Assembly: GCA_964439265.1 (NCBI GenBank)
Contig: CAYTOA010000004.1
Location: 58,112 to 122,111 of the forward strand
DNA: 64,000 bases
Direction: 5' to 3'
Source of the DNA: JAGVPT01 sp964439265
Lineage (GTDB): Bacteria > Bacteroidota > Ignavibacteria > UBA10030 > UBA8401
Of the stretch, positions 1 to 9,348 are shown piece after piece. The notes below the pieces were generated by a model. The model saw only the letters and a program-made list of their open reading frames with translations. It did no database searches and had not been told where the DNA came from. The translations under genes were made by a program, and so were the position numbers. The first letter of the stretch is position 1, and each line of letters opens with the position of its first letter.

Positions 1-698
1 GAAAGATAGCGTTGATCACGGGAGGAACGGGGGCGCTTGGAAAAGCGGTAACGAAGCACTTTCTGGACGAAGGCGCGGATGTCGCTGTGACGTATAGGTC
101 TGACAGGGAAGCTGACGAATTCCGTAAACTTTTTCCAGAAGTGAACTTGTTCATGGGCGACATATCCAAGGTTGAAGATGTTCATTTGATTTTTCAATCG
201 ATGGAAGAAAAAAAGGGGACAGTCGATATTCTGTGCAACCTCGTCGGCGGATACATGTCTAAAAAGAACATCACCGAACTGACGGAGACCGAATGGGATT
301 TTATGTTTTCGTTGAATTTGAAAACATGCTTTCTTTGCACCCAATGCGCCTTTCGCATTATGCAAAGGAAGAAATACGGGAGGATCGTTAACGTATCAGC
401 GATGGCCGGACTCTCACCCACGGCGGGCCGCGGCGCGTACGGCATTTCCAAGTCTGCCATCGCCACGCTGACTCGCATTGCCGGTGAAGAAGCAAAGACT
501 TTCTCTGATTCCAATATCACCGTCAATGCAATCGCACCGAGCATTCTGATGACGGAATCCAATACACATGGAGCCTCGAATGAAGAAACACGTGGGTGGG
601 TCACGCTCGAGCAAGCCGCCAGCGTTATCGGATTTCTTGCTTCCGATGAAGCGCCGGCAATCAACGGAGAGACGATCAAGGTTTACGGCGGCATCTAA
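1..698 (+). CDS. SDR-family NAD(P)-dependent oxidoreductase, 5' end outside the window
   Basis: Short-chain dehydrogenase/reductase with a Rossmann fold. The frame is open to the left edge: codons from position 3 read K-I-A-L and run directly into the cofactor-binding loop T-G-G-T-G-A-L-G-K, so the TTG at 12 is not the real start and a few residues lie outside. The catalytic Ser (VSAMAGLSP) and the Tyr-x-x-x-Lys pair (GAYGISKSA) are present, as is the usual C-terminal SDR ending (NGETIKVYGGI). The substrate cannot be told from sequence; the TGG-T-GALG loop and the length fit FabG-like or 3-hydroxyacyl reductases. It is followed after 27 bases by yqeY on the same strand. Confidence 0.9.
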   Translation, partial: KIALITGGTGALGKAVTKHFLDEGADVAVTYRSDREADEFRKLFPEVNLFMGDISKVEDVHLIFQSMEEKKGTVDILCNLVGGYMSKKNITELTETEWDFMFSLNLKTCFLCTQCAFRIMQRKKYGRIVNVSAMAGLSPTAGRGAYGISKSAIATLTRIAGEEAKTFSDSNITVNAIAPSILMTESNTHGASNEETRGWVTLEQAASVIGFLASDEAPAINGETIKVYGGI

Positions 699-725
699 TT
701 TCATTTTTACAAGGATGAAGATTGT

Positions 726-1181
726 ATGGGATTGACTCAGCGGATCAACGAGGACTTAAGAGCTGCGATGAAATCGGGCAACAAGCTCCGGCTCGAAACT
801 CTGCGTATGCTTCGTGCGCAGATCATTGAATTTGAGAAGAAGGGACTGGACAGGCCGATGAACGAGGACGATGAGATGTCGATCCTTATGTCCGCTACGA
901 AAAAGCGGAAAGAGTCGATTGAACATTTCAAAAATGCGGGACGCATGGAGCTTGTAGAGCAGGAGACGAAAGAGATAGAAATAATTTCCGAATACCTGCC
1001 GAAACAACTGTCCCGGGAGGAGGCCGAACGCATCGTCGAAGGGCTTGTCCGCCAATCCGGCGCGGCCTCGATGAAAGACCTGGGGAAGGTCATGCCGATG
1101 GCGATGAAGGAGTTAAAGGGGAAAATCGACTCTAAAGTAATCTCTGAGATCGTAAAACAAAAGCTTGAAGGTCCGTCATGA
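726..1181 (+). CDS. yqeY: GatB/YqeY domain protein
   Basis: A 151-residue protein of the YqeY family, matching the family's usual length of about 150 residues. It resembles the C-terminal tRNA-binding tail domain of the amidotransferase subunit GatB. Visible family features are the N-terminal helix with LRMLRAQIIEFEKK, the middle EYLPKQLSREEAERIV and the C-terminal GKVMPMAMKELKGKIDSKVIS. The function of free-standing YqeY is not settled; a link to tRNA or translation is inferred from the GatB tail. The stop overlaps the start of the next gene (ATGA), which suggests translational coupling with cvpA. Confidence 0.92.
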   Translation: MGLTQRINEDLRAAMKSGNKLRLETLRMLRAQIIEFEKKGLDRPMNEDDEMSILMSATKKRKESIEHFKNAGRMELVEQETKEIEIISEYLPKQLSREEAERIVEGLVRQSGAASMKDLGKVMPMAMKELKGKIDSKVISEIVKQKLEGPS

Positions 1182-1726
1182 CCACATTCGACACAATACT
1201 GGTTGTCATTCTTGTTCTCTTTATGCTTGCTGGATGGCGAAGCGGTTTTATTAAAAAACTCATTGCACTGGTTTGCTTGGCAGCATCGCTTATTCTTGCG
1301 ACAAAGTACGCGTCGTCGTTCGGTGAGATGGTTCTTGTACCGATGGGACTTACCGCCGGCGGAAGTACCACGTTTTCATTTATCATCATCGTCGGCGGAA
1401 TCATGATCGCGCAGGCGATCATCTATAAGATCGCGATCAAGAAGCATGCTGACGGCACATGGAACAAGATAGGGGGAGTCATTGTCGGCTGTGTGGAAGG
1501 AGGTATTTTCCTCAGCTTGATGGTCATCTTCTTCAGCCTCTACCTTCATTTCCCTTCCGCAGAAACTCGTTCGGATTCACTCTTATACCGCCCGGTCAAG
1601 AATTTTGCCCCGCACATTTTCGACAGCGTCAACACATTATTGCCGGAGTCAGAAGACTTCTACCAGGAGATCATCAGCACTGTGAAGAAAGCGTCCAACC
1701 ATCGAGAAGCGCCTTCGCACCAATGA
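1178..1726 (+). CDS. cvpA: CvpA family membrane protein
   Basis: A 182-residue integral membrane protein with about four predicted hydrophobic segments: residues 5-22, 27-45, 62-80 and 100-122. It opens with the family-typical FDTILVVILVLFMLAGWRSG, and a second helix region carries GGVIVGCVEGG. CvpA proteins are inner-membrane proteins linked to colicin V production and envelope homeostasis in Enterobacteria, but their biochemical role is unclear. It starts inside the yqeY stop (ATGA), and its own stop overlaps the mutS2 start in the same way. CvpA next to MutS2 is a common arrangement in many bacteria. Confidence 0.9.
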   Translation: MTTFDTILVVILVLFMLAGWRSGFIKKLIALVCLAASLILATKYASSFGEMVLVPMGLTAGGSTTFSFIIIVGGIMIAQAIIYKIAIKKHADGTWNKIGGVIVGCVEGGIFLSLMVIFFSLYLHFPSAETRSDSLLYRPVKNFAPHIFDSVNTLLPESEDFYQEIISTVKKASNHREAPSHQ

Positions 1727-4098
1727 CCGAATATCAGTCAGCAGCCGAAAAGCTTGAATTCAAAAAGATACTCGGCCGATTGCAGGGCTACGCTTCATCC
1801 GATCTGGGTAAAGCCGCGGCGGAGCACGTAGTTCCATCCGGGAATCTCGCTCAACTGGCTCAGGAACTGAACCGCGTCGACGAGATGAAAAAGCTCCTGG
1901 AAAGCGACGATCCCTTTCCTATCGACGGAATGCGGGATATCCGGGAACCGCTCCAGAGAGCAGGAATCGAAAATAGCATCCTGGGCCCCTCCGACCTACT
2001 CCCGATCGCCCTTACACTTCAAGCAGCCAGAAACATCAAGGTGTTCGTTCAGAAAAGGAGAGATGTATATCTGGAGCTCTCTGCACTCTGCGATTCTGTG
2101 AACATCAATAAGATACTTGAGTACAACATCACTCAAGCTATTGATGAGAACGGAAATATCAAAGATGCCGCAAGTAAAGAATTGAGATCGATTCGATCTG
2201 AACTAGTTTCGATGTACGAAATGCTGCGCAAACAGTTGGAACGCATTCTGAAGAATGTTTCCGATCAGGGTCTTGCGCAAGAAGAGATTATCACTACCAG
2301 GGACGGAAGGATGGTGATTCCGGTCAAAGCGGAACAGAAGCACAGCGTTCCCGGATTTATTCATAGTTCATCCTCTTCAGGATTCACTGTCTTTATCGAG
2401 CCGGCAGAAACACTCTCTCTTAACAATGAGATCCGGGAACTTCATTTCAAAGAAGTGCGCGAGATCGAGAAGATACTGCGTGCACTGACAATGCAGGTGA
2501 GAGAAGTCTCCTCCGATTTATTGCAGAGCCTTCAGATATTACAACATATAGATTTAATCTACGCTAAGGCGAAGTATTCCATTGAAATCAAAGGGAATAA
2601 ACCCTTTCTAAAAGAATTTGGATCCCTCAAAATCGTCGATGCACGTCACCCGATTCTCCTTCTTCGACATCCGAGAGAGAAGATAGTCCCGTTATCGATT
2701 GAGTTGGGAAATGGCTACAGTACGTTGCTTATCACTGGACCAAACGCAGGCGGAAAAAGCGTCGCGATGAAGACAGTGGGAGTGCTGGTGTTGATGCTCC
2801 AGTGCGGAATCCACGTACCTGCGTCGCCAGATTCCGAATTCCCAGTTTTCCAAAAGCTGTTTGTCGACATTGGAGACGACCAGTCAATTGAGAATGACTT
2901 AAGCACGTTCAGCTCGCACATCACGATGCTTCGGGATATTCTGAGCTCCGCAGACGACCACAGCCTGATCCTCATAGACGAAATTGGTGCCGGAACAGAC
3001 CCGGTTGAGGGAGGAGCCCTGGCAGCCGTGATCTTAGCAGAATTGACGAAAGCCGGAGCATTCACTATCGCCACGACGCACCAGGTTACACTAAAAGCGT
3101 TTGTGCATGAAACAAATGGCATGGAAAACGGCGCCATGGAATTCGATCAGACAACCTTGACACCTACTTTTCATTTTAGATTCGGTGTACCGGGAAGCAG
3201 CTACGCACTCGAAATAGCGAGACGGCTGGGAGTTCCAACCTCGATCATCGCAGAAGCTGAACGAATGGCCGGTGAACAAAAGTCAAGGTTGGAAAAACTC
3301 ATTGTCGATCTTGAAAGTCGGTCTCAATCGCTCTCGAAACAGCTATCGATGGTTGAAGGAGAGAAACTCAAGTATAACGAGTTAGTCGAAGGTTATGAAA
3401 TTAAACTAAAGGGATTGCGCGAAGAAATCAGACTCATAAAATCAAAAGCTATTGAAGAAGCGAAAGAAATTATCAACAAGGCTAACTCCATTATTGAGAA
3501 GTCCATAAAAGAGATCAGGCTGCGTCAGGCAGAACGAAGTTCTATCGTGGAAAGTAAACAGGAGATTAAGTTGTTGGGAAATGAAATCCATGGGATGGAA
3601 ATGGCATTGAATGAAATTGAACCCGGTGCTCCCAGCTTCGATATCGGAGAAACGATTCAGAAAGGGGCTACGGTCAAGCTGAAATCCAACTCACAAGTCG
3701 GCGAAGTCCTGCAGCCGCCGGACGCAAACGGAATTCTTCAAGTCGCATTCGACAGTCTGAAATTGCGCATTCATGTGAACGACGTTGTTCCAATCAAAAG
3801 GCCTAAGACCCAATCACAATCATTTGCACCTGTGCTGTTGGACGGCGGGCCAAAACACGAGATTGACGTGAGAGGTCTATATGGCGACGAAGCTTTAGAA
3901 GCCGTCGATAAGTTCTTAGACAATGCTGTCGTTACTGGATTGCATCAAGTGGATATCATTCATGGAAAAGGTACGGGTGCATTACGGAAAAAGATTACTA
4001 CTTTTCTGAAATCTGATTCGCGGATCAAATCACATCACTTTGGCGAGTGGAACGAGGGAGGAATGGGAGTCACCATTGTCGACCTTAAAAACGAATGA
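1723..4098 (+). CDS. mutS2: Endonuclease MutS2
   Basis: A 791-residue MutS2, the usual family length (about 780-790). The frame is open further upstream to 1459, but that stretch overlaps cvpA. The ATG at 1723 overlaps the cvpA stop as ATGA and gives the normal N-terminus (MTEYQSAAEKLEF). Order of parts: core/lever helices, MutS ATPase with Walker A TGPNAGGKS (residues 338-346) and Walker B LILIDEIGAGTDP, a long coiled coil (about 520-630), and a C-terminal Smr nuclease domain (about 710-790) with DVRG and HGKGTGALR. MutS2 suppresses homologous recombination and acts on branched DNA or collided ribosomes. The N-terminal mismatch-recognition domain of MutS is absent, as expected. Confidence 0.95.
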   Translation: MTEYQSAAEKLEFKKILGRLQGYASSDLGKAAAEHVVPSGNLAQLAQELNRVDEMKKLLESDDPFPIDGMRDIREPLQRAGIENSILGPSDLLPIALTLQAARNIKVFVQKRRDVYLELSALCDSVNINKILEYNITQAIDENGNIKDAASKELRSIRSELVSMYEMLRKQLERILKNVSDQGLAQEEIITTRDGRMVIPVKAEQKHSVPGFIHSSSSSGFTVFIEPAETLSLNNEIRELHFKEVREIEKILRALTMQVREVSSDLLQSLQILQHIDLIYAKAKYSIEIKGNKPFLKEFGSLKIVDARHPILLLRHPREKIVPLSIELGNGYSTLLITGPNAGGKSVAMKTVGVLVLMLQCGIHVPASPDSEFPVFQKLFVDIGDDQSIENDLSTFSSHITMLRDILSSADDHSLILIDEIGAGTDPVEGGALAAVILAELTKAGAFTIATTHQVTLKAFVHETNGMENGAMEFDQTTLTPTFHFRFGVPGSSYALEIARRLGVPTSIIAEAERMAGEQKSRLEKLIVDLESRSQSLSKQLSMVEGEKLKYNELVEGYEIKLKGLREEIRLIKSKAIEEAKEIINKANSIIEKSIKEIRLRQAERSSIVESKQEIKLLGNEIHGMEMALNEIEPGAPSFDIGETIQKGATVKLKSNSQVGEVLQPPDANGILQVAFDSLKLRIHVNDVVPIKRPKTQSQSFAPVLLDGGPKHEIDVRGLYGDEALEAVDKFLDNAVVTGLHQVDIIHGKGTGALRKKITTFLKSDSRIKSHHFGEWNEGGMGVTIVDLKNE

Positions 4099-5597
4099 AC
4101 TCAATGCGGATACGCAAACTGCTTATTGCAAACCGGGGTGAGATCGCCCTTCGCATTAACCGTTCAGCAGCAGAGATGGGTATTCAAACAGTCGCTGTCT
4201 TTTCGGACGTCGATCGATGTGCTCCCTACGTGTTGAACGCGACGGAAGCCTACCCGCTCCACGGGAATTTGTCGAAGGACACATACCTCGACATGAACAA
4301 GATCATCAGTATCGCATCGAGCGCGCACTGCGATGCGATCCATCCGGGCTACGGGTTCCTGTCAGAGAATCCTGATTTTGCTGAAGCAGTGGTTTCAAGC
4401 GGCATGACATTCATCGGTCCGCCGGCTTCCGCCATGAGAGCATTGGGCAGTAAAACTTCCGCCCGCAATCTCATGAAGGAGGCAAATGTTCCGATAGTTC
4501 CCGGAACTACTTATGCGATCAAAGATGCCGATAATGCACTTAAAGCTGCCGCGGAGCTTGGATACCCACTATTGATCAAAGCTGTCCACGGAGGAGGGGG
4601 CAAGGGAATGAGAAAGGTGGACCGAGATCTGGATGTCGTGCAGGCACTCCAACAGGCGCAATCGGAATCGATGAAAGCGTTTGGAAGTCCCGACGTCTTC
4701 CTTGAAAAATACCTGCAAAGCCCCCGGCACATAGAAATACAAGTACTTGCGGACACACACGGCAGCGTGATCTTCTTAGGAGAAAGGGAGTGCTCGATTC
4801 AGCGCAGGCACCAAAAAGTCATCGAGGAGTGTCCGAGTTCCAGGCTGCCAGAGCACGTTCGCGCAGAAATGGGGACGGCCGCTGTGAATGCTGCTCGGAA
4901 GTGCGGTTATGTGAACGCTGGTACAATTGAGTTCCTGGTTGATTCAAATAATTCGTTTTATTTCCTTGAGATGAACACCCGGCTTCAAGTCGAACATCCG
5001 GTAACGGAATTGGTCTATGGCATTGATCTAGTCAAGACCCAGATCAGCATAGCCCAAGGCGAGAGACTTCCGTTGACGCAGGAAAAAATAATCCCTCGTG
5101 GGCATGCAATTGAATGCAGAATCTGCGCAGAAGATCCATTTGATAATTTTCTCCCTTCTACCGGAACGATCGAGGAGTATGCTCCGAGTGAAGGGGTCGG
5201 AATCAGGCATGATTCCGGCATCATGAAAGGCTCACAGGTAGTCCACTTCTACGACCCCTTGATGGCCAAACTGGCTGTGTGGGGAAAAGATCGAGACGAG
5301 GCAATCCAAAAAATGGGACGAGCGCTTTCGGAGTATGTCATCTCGGGGGTAGCCACCACCATTCCATTTTGCGCTTACGTTCTCTCGCATCCTAATTTCA
5401 TAGAGGCAAAATACGATATACAATTCGTAGAGAATTACTATCATCCGGACCAGATAACCAACGGCAATGATGCAGAGGTAGCGGCTTCACTTGTTGCAGC
5501 TTCCATGCATAAATATTCCTCTCAAAAGGCCAACCATCTCGTTCCGCCTCGAACAGGGCGACCTCATCGATGGAAAGACGGCCGGATGGAAGAATAA
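4095..5597 (+). CDS. accC: Biotin carboxylase subunit (AccC-type) of an acyl-CoA carboxylase
   Basis: A 500-residue ATP-grasp enzyme that carboxylates the biotin of a carrier protein using bicarbonate and ATP. It shows the start motif KLLIANRGEIALR, the glycine-rich ATP loop GGGGKGMR, the FLEKYLQSPRHIEIQV region and EMNTRLQVEHPVTE near the active site, followed by the C-terminal biotin-carboxylase domain. The start overlaps the mutS2 stop (ATGA); Met4 is a second possible start. The family also serves propionyl- and methylcrotonyl-CoA carboxylases, so the acyl-CoA is uncertain. The carrier gene follows two bases later, but no carboxyltransferase gene is nearby. About 25 residues beyond the usual 450 form a tail ending in the low-complexity RTGRPHRWKDGRMEE. 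Confidence 0.92.
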   Translation: MNSMRIRKLLIANRGEIALRINRSAAEMGIQTVAVFSDVDRCAPYVLNATEAYPLHGNLSKDTYLDMNKIISIASSAHCDAIHPGYGFLSENPDFAEAVVSSGMTFIGPPASAMRALGSKTSARNLMKEANVPIVPGTTYAIKDADNALKAAAELGYPLLIKAVHGGGGKGMRKVDRDLDVVQALQQAQSESMKAFGSPDVFLEKYLQSPRHIEIQVLADTHGSVIFLGERECSIQRRHQKVIEECPSSRLPEHVRAEMGTAAVNAARKCGYVNAGTIEFLVDSNNSFYFLEMNTRLQVEHPVTELVYGIDLVKTQISIAQGERLPLTQEKIIPRGHAIECRICAEDPFDNFLPSTGTIEEYAPSEGVGIRHDSGIMKGSQVVHFYDPLMAKLAVWGKDRDEAIQKMGRALSEYVISGVATTIPFCAYVLSHPNFIEAKYDIQFVENYYHPDQITNGNDAEVAASLVAASMHKYSSQKANHLVPPRTGRPHRWKDGRMEE

Positions 5598-5599
5598 AA

Positions 5600-6100
5600 A
5601 TGGCTACTGTAATCTCCAGCATCGGCGGTAAGAAATTCAAATGGACATTTGGTTCTGATGCCTCCTCTGTGTTCCTAGGAGAATATAAGCATGTCGTTGA
5701 CATACAAAAAATTTCCCCTGATCGGTATTCAATTCTCCTCGATGGCAAATCGTATCAGGCAATCATCACTAGAAATGAATTTACCTATTCCATCGTAATC
5801 CATGGAAAAATTTATAGGGTAGAAGTCGAGGGCTCAGCAAAAGAAAGAGCTGGTTTTGGCCTGGATGCTGGTGTAAAAGACCGTGCACAGCTTGAGGTGC
5901 GGTCTCCCATGCCAGGCATGGTAGTGAGGTGTGAAGTCCGAGAGGGCAGCATAATAGAAGTTGGCGGCGGATTACTGATCCTCGAGGCAATGAAAATGGA
6001 AAATGAAATACGGGCGACAAGAAGCGGAATCATCAAGAAGATACATGTCCGGGAAAAGCAGGTTGTAGACAAAGGTGCATTGCTTATCACGATGGAATAA
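5600..6100 (+). CDS. Biotin carboxyl carrier protein (biotin/lipoyl domain)
   Basis: A 166-residue carrier protein. The C-terminal 75 residues form a biotinyl domain with the EAMKMEN motif; the lysine to be biotinylated is residue 132, 34 residues from the end, as is usual. The N-terminal half is a beta-rich domain seen in carriers of propionyl/methylcrotonyl-type carboxylases rather than the Pro/Ala-rich linker of AccB. The frame is open to an earlier ATG at 5570 inside accC, but the ATG at 5600 lies two bases after the accC stop, with GGAAG upstream, and is preferred. It works as the substrate of the preceding biotin carboxylase. Confidence 0.88.
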   Translation: MATVISSIGGKKFKWTFGSDASSVFLGEYKHVVDIQKISPDRYSILLDGKSYQAIITRNEFTYSIVIHGKIYRVEVEGSAKERAGFGLDAGVKDRAQLEVRSPMPGMVVRCEVREGSIIEVGGGLLILEAMKMENEIRATRSGIIKKIHVREKQVVDKGALLITME

Positions 6101-6115
6101 AGGAAACAGAAACGT

Positions 6116-8356
6116 ATGCCGACTGTTACGATTCAAGAACCCGAAGTTACTAAGACCCTCGCACTCCAGCATGGACTTACGGAAGATGAATACGAGTGGA
6201 TCCACAAAATTCTGGGGAGAACTCCTAGCTACACCGAGTTGGGAATTTTCAGCGTAATGTGGAGCGAACATTGCAGCTATAAGAACTCCATCGCGTTGTT
6301 GAAAACTCTCCCGCGTTCCGGCGGACGGCTTCTCGTAAGTGCGGGAGAGGAGAACGCAGGACTTGTCGACATCGGCGACGGACTTGCTGTCGCTTTTAAA
6401 ATTGAAAGCCACAATCACCCGTCGGCAGTGGAGCCTTACCAAGGAGCCGCAACCGGCGTTGGCGGGATCATGAGGGACATCTTCACGATGGGAGCACGTC
6501 CGATCGCTTCTCTCAATTCGTTGCGATTCGGCGAACTCGATGATGACCAGGCCAGACAGTTATTTCGCGGCGTCGTAAAGGGGATAGGGGATTATGGCAA
6601 CAGCTTTGGCGTGCCGACGGTCGCCGGCGAAGTCTATTTCGATAAGAGCTACCAGGGAAACCCTCTCGTCAACGCGATGGCAGTAGGCATCGTCAAGCAC
6701 TCGGACATCGCATCCGCCGTTTCACGCGGTGCGGGCAACCCTGTCATGATCGTCGGTTCATCAACGGGAAAGGACGGCATTCATGGGGCGACGTTCGCGT
6801 CGGAGGAGATTTCAGAGAAGTCCGAGAGCAAGCGGCCCTCAGTTCAGGTGGGAGATCCGTTTACGGAAAAATTACTCCTCGAGGCAACGCTTGAAGTGGT
6901 TAAGGCTGGATTGTTGATAGGCATACAAGATATGGGCGCAGCCGGAATTACTTGTTCAACAACAGAAATGAGCGCCAAGGGAAAATCCGGAATGCGCATC
7001 GATCTCGACAAGGTGCCGGTGCGCGAATCGGACATGTCAGCGTACCAAATCATGCTGTCCGAATCGCAGGAGAGAATGCTGCTCGTCGTCAAAAAGGGAC
7101 AGGAAGAGAGCGTGACTGAAATTTTTAATAAGTGGGATCTTCATTCGGTCGTGATCGGCGAAGTCACGGACGATGGAATGGTGAAAGTTTACAAAGGGGG
7201 AGAACTTAAGGCAGATGTGCCGGCCGAAGATTTAGTTTTAGGCGGCGGTGCTCCCGTTTACACGCGTGAATCAAAGAAGCCTGAATATATTGATCATCGA
7301 TCTCAAATGGACACTGACGCTTTGAGGAAACCTTCGGAGTTGAGGAACGTGCTTTTGCAGTTGCTCGGGAATCCCAACATCGCCAGCAAGAGATGGGTGT
7401 TCGAACAATACGATTCAATGGTAAGAACAGGCACTCGGGTTGGTCCGAATTCCGACGCGGCAGTTGTTCGGGTCGATGGTACGAACAAATTCCTTGCGAT
7501 GAAGACCGACTGCAATTCAAGGTATGTCTACCTTAATCCGAGAATTGGAGCAGAAATAGCTGTCGCTGAATCAGCTAGGAACGTTGTCTGCACTGGTGCC
7601 AAACCGCTAGGGATAACAAATTGCTTGAACTTTGGCAACCCCTACAAACCGGAATCGTATTGGCAATTCAAAGAAGCTGTTGAGGGCATTGCGAATGCCT
7701 GCAGAAAGTTTGGAACGCCGGTGACCGGCGGAAATGTGAGCTTTTACAATGAGAATCCGTTAGGGGCGATCTTTCCGACACCGGTCATTGGAATGGTGGG
7801 GTTGATTGAAAGCGAGGCGCATATCACTACAAGCGCATTCAATGCTGTTGGAGATGACATCATACTCTTAGGAAAACTTCGCGGAGATATCAATGGCAGC
7901 GAGTATTTGAAAGAGTTTCATGGGATGAACGGGAACAATGCTCCGTATTTCGATATTGACGAAGAAATACGACTGCAGGCGTGTTGTCTTGAACTTATCC
8001 GGGCCGGACTCGTGAGCTCCGCTCATGATATCTCCGAGGGCGGAATTGCAACGGCGATCGTAGAAAGCGTCATTACCAGCGATGATCATGAGATTGGCTG
8101 CGATATCGCACTGCCAAGAACCGATCTCAGAAGCGATTTTCTCCTGTTCGGTGAAGAACAGAGCAGAATCATTTTCTCTTCGAAGCCAGGCTCGAGAGGT
8201 TCAATAGAAAAACATGCGAGTGAACACAAGATCGATTTCACCGTCATCGGCAAAGTTACACCAAGCTCAACCATTACAATCGGAGAGAACATTAGTTTGG
8301 AAAGAGGGGTTGCGGAGAGGATTTACTTCGATTCAATAGGACGTCTGATGGATTAA
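6116..8356 (+). CDS. purL: Phosphoribosylformylglycinamidine synthase subunit PurL
   Basis: A 746-residue PurL of the small type that works with separate PurQ and PurS. It converts formylglycinamide ribonucleotide to the amidine in de novo purine synthesis using ATP and ammonia. Recognisable segments are the N-terminal LGRTPSYTELGIFSVMWSEH, the nucleotide-binding IESHNHPSAVEPYQGAATGV (residues 99-118), and two AIRS-like halves with QDMGAAGI and SAHDISEGG. It lies 15 bases after the biotin carrier gene on the same strand, probably the end of this transcription unit. purQ and purS are not in the window. The gene converges with the lipid kinase on the other strand; I see no clear terminator between them. 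Confidence 0.96.
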   Translation: MPTVTIQEPEVTKTLALQHGLTEDEYEWIHKILGRTPSYTELGIFSVMWSEHCSYKNSIALLKTLPRSGGRLLVSAGEENAGLVDIGDGLAVAFKIESHNHPSAVEPYQGAATGVGGIMRDIFTMGARPIASLNSLRFGELDDDQARQLFRGVVKGIGDYGNSFGVPTVAGEVYFDKSYQGNPLVNAMAVGIVKHSDIASAVSRGAGNPVMIVGSSTGKDGIHGATFASEEISEKSESKRPSVQVGDPFTEKLLLEATLEVVKAGLLIGIQDMGAAGITCSTTEMSAKGKSGMRIDLDKVPVRESDMSAYQIMLSESQERMLLVVKKGQEESVTEIFNKWDLHSVVIGEVTDDGMVKVYKGGELKADVPAEDLVLGGGAPVYTRESKKPEYIDHRSQMDTDALRKPSELRNVLLQLLGNPNIASKRWVFEQYDSMVRTGTRVGPNSDAAVVRVDGTNKFLAMKTDCNSRYVYLNPRIGAEIAVAESARNVVCTGAKPLGITNCLNFGNPYKPESYWQFKEAVEGIANACRKFGTPVTGGNVSFYNENPLGAIFPTPVIGMVGLIESEAHITTSAFNAVGDDIILLGKLRGDINGSEYLKEFHGMNGNNAPYFDIDEEIRLQACCLELIRAGLVSSAHDISEGGIATAIVESVITSDDHEIGCDIALPRTDLRSDFLLFGEEQSRIIFSSKPGSRGSIEKHASEHKIDFTVIGKVTPSSTITIGENISLERGVAERIYFDSIGRLMD

Positions 8357-8445
8357 AAGTCCGAGCTGTGAGTCGTTGCTGAGCCATAACTATAACTTTA
8401 CATAACACATATTATATCAATTATACAATAATCTCAACCCGCGAA

Positions 8446-9348
8446 TTAAGCCGCAATGACCTTTATCGCTGCTGGTAATATCTCAACTAGAACTTCTCTA
8501 ATATTTAAGCCAATAACTTCGCCGTCTACGTGAACTGGCAAATCCGCATCGGCTCTCACCAATAACTTTTTCGCCCGTTTCATCTCAATCTTCCCAAATC
8601 TTCCATGTTTTCCAGCGAAAACAAAAGGAAATATCTTTAGAACGTCCAACATTGTCAGGTTTTTTGCCATGCAAACGTCAAGCAGTCCATCATTAACCAA
8701 CGCATCTGGCGTCAGGTAAAAACCGCCGCCAGAGCTCTTTCCGTTGCCAACTGAGATCAACAAGTGCTTTCCAGTGCTTTCAAAATCTGCGCTGGAAACG
8801 ACTGAAGATTCTGCCTGATATCCAAATACTACATTCAACGCAGCAATTGAGTACTTTGGCAAACCGCGAATCCAATTTATCCGCCCAGCTTCGCTGGCTA
8901 CCTGGGCATCCAGTCCGATACCAACCGAGTTAATGAAATATTTCTTCTTCTTTTCAGAATTAGAATTCACTACTTCAATTAACCCCAAATCGATCGTTCT
9001 AATCTGTTGTTCTGAAAGCACTTGCAGGCATTCATTGATGTGTCTAGGATATCGCATCGTCCTCGCAAAATCATTGCCTGAGCCCAACGGAAGAATGCCG
9101 AGAATGCAATTTGACCCACCTATTCCGTTGACAACTTCATTGACCGTTCCATCTCCGCCGGCAGCTACAATGATGTCAAATGTGTTTTTCACTTGGGATG
9201 CGATCTTTCTTGCATCATCTGGACCCGTGGTTACACGATACTCAAAAGGGATGTTCTTTGCCTTGAAGTGCGCGATGACATGGGGAACAAGTTTTATGTT
9301 CTTCCCTGCGCCGGAACGAGGATTAAAAATAAGGAAAGTTGGGAGCAC
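8446..9348 (-). CDS. Diacylglycerol/lipid kinase of the YegS/BmrU family
   Basis: A 300-residue cytoplasmic lipid kinase. The N-terminal catalytic domain starts FLIFNPRSGAGKN, carries the nucleotide-binding GGDGTVNEV, then LGSGNDFART, all hallmarks of the DAGK catalytic fold. The C-terminal beta-sandwich contains DGLLDVCM and the near-terminal VHVDGEVI. The family phosphorylates diacylglycerol or related lipids; the lipid substrate here is unknown. The start is GTG at 9348, whose first base is the last base of the dapF TAG stop (TAGTG). The two genes are thus translationally coupled. Confidence 0.9.
   Translation of the reverse strand: MLPTFLIFNPRSGAGKNIKLVPHVIAHFKAKNIPFEYRVTTGPDDARKIASQVKNTFDIIVAAGGDGTVNEVVNGIGGSNCILGILPLGSGNDFARTMRYPRHINECLQVLSEQQIRTIDLGLIEVVNSNSEKKKKYFINSVGIGLDAQVASEAGRINWIRGLPKYSIAALNVVFGYQAESSVVSSADFESTGKHLLISVGNGKSSGGGFYLTPDALVNDGLLDVCMAKNLTMLDVLKIFPFVFAGKHGRFGKIEMKRAKKLLVRADADLPVHVDGEVIGLNIREVLVEILPAAIKVIAA

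Noticed and set aside
1459..1722. Upstream extension of the mutS2 frame
   Set aside because: It lies fully within cvpA in another frame and does not look like a protein; the ATG at 1723 is coupled to the cvpA stop and gives the normal length.
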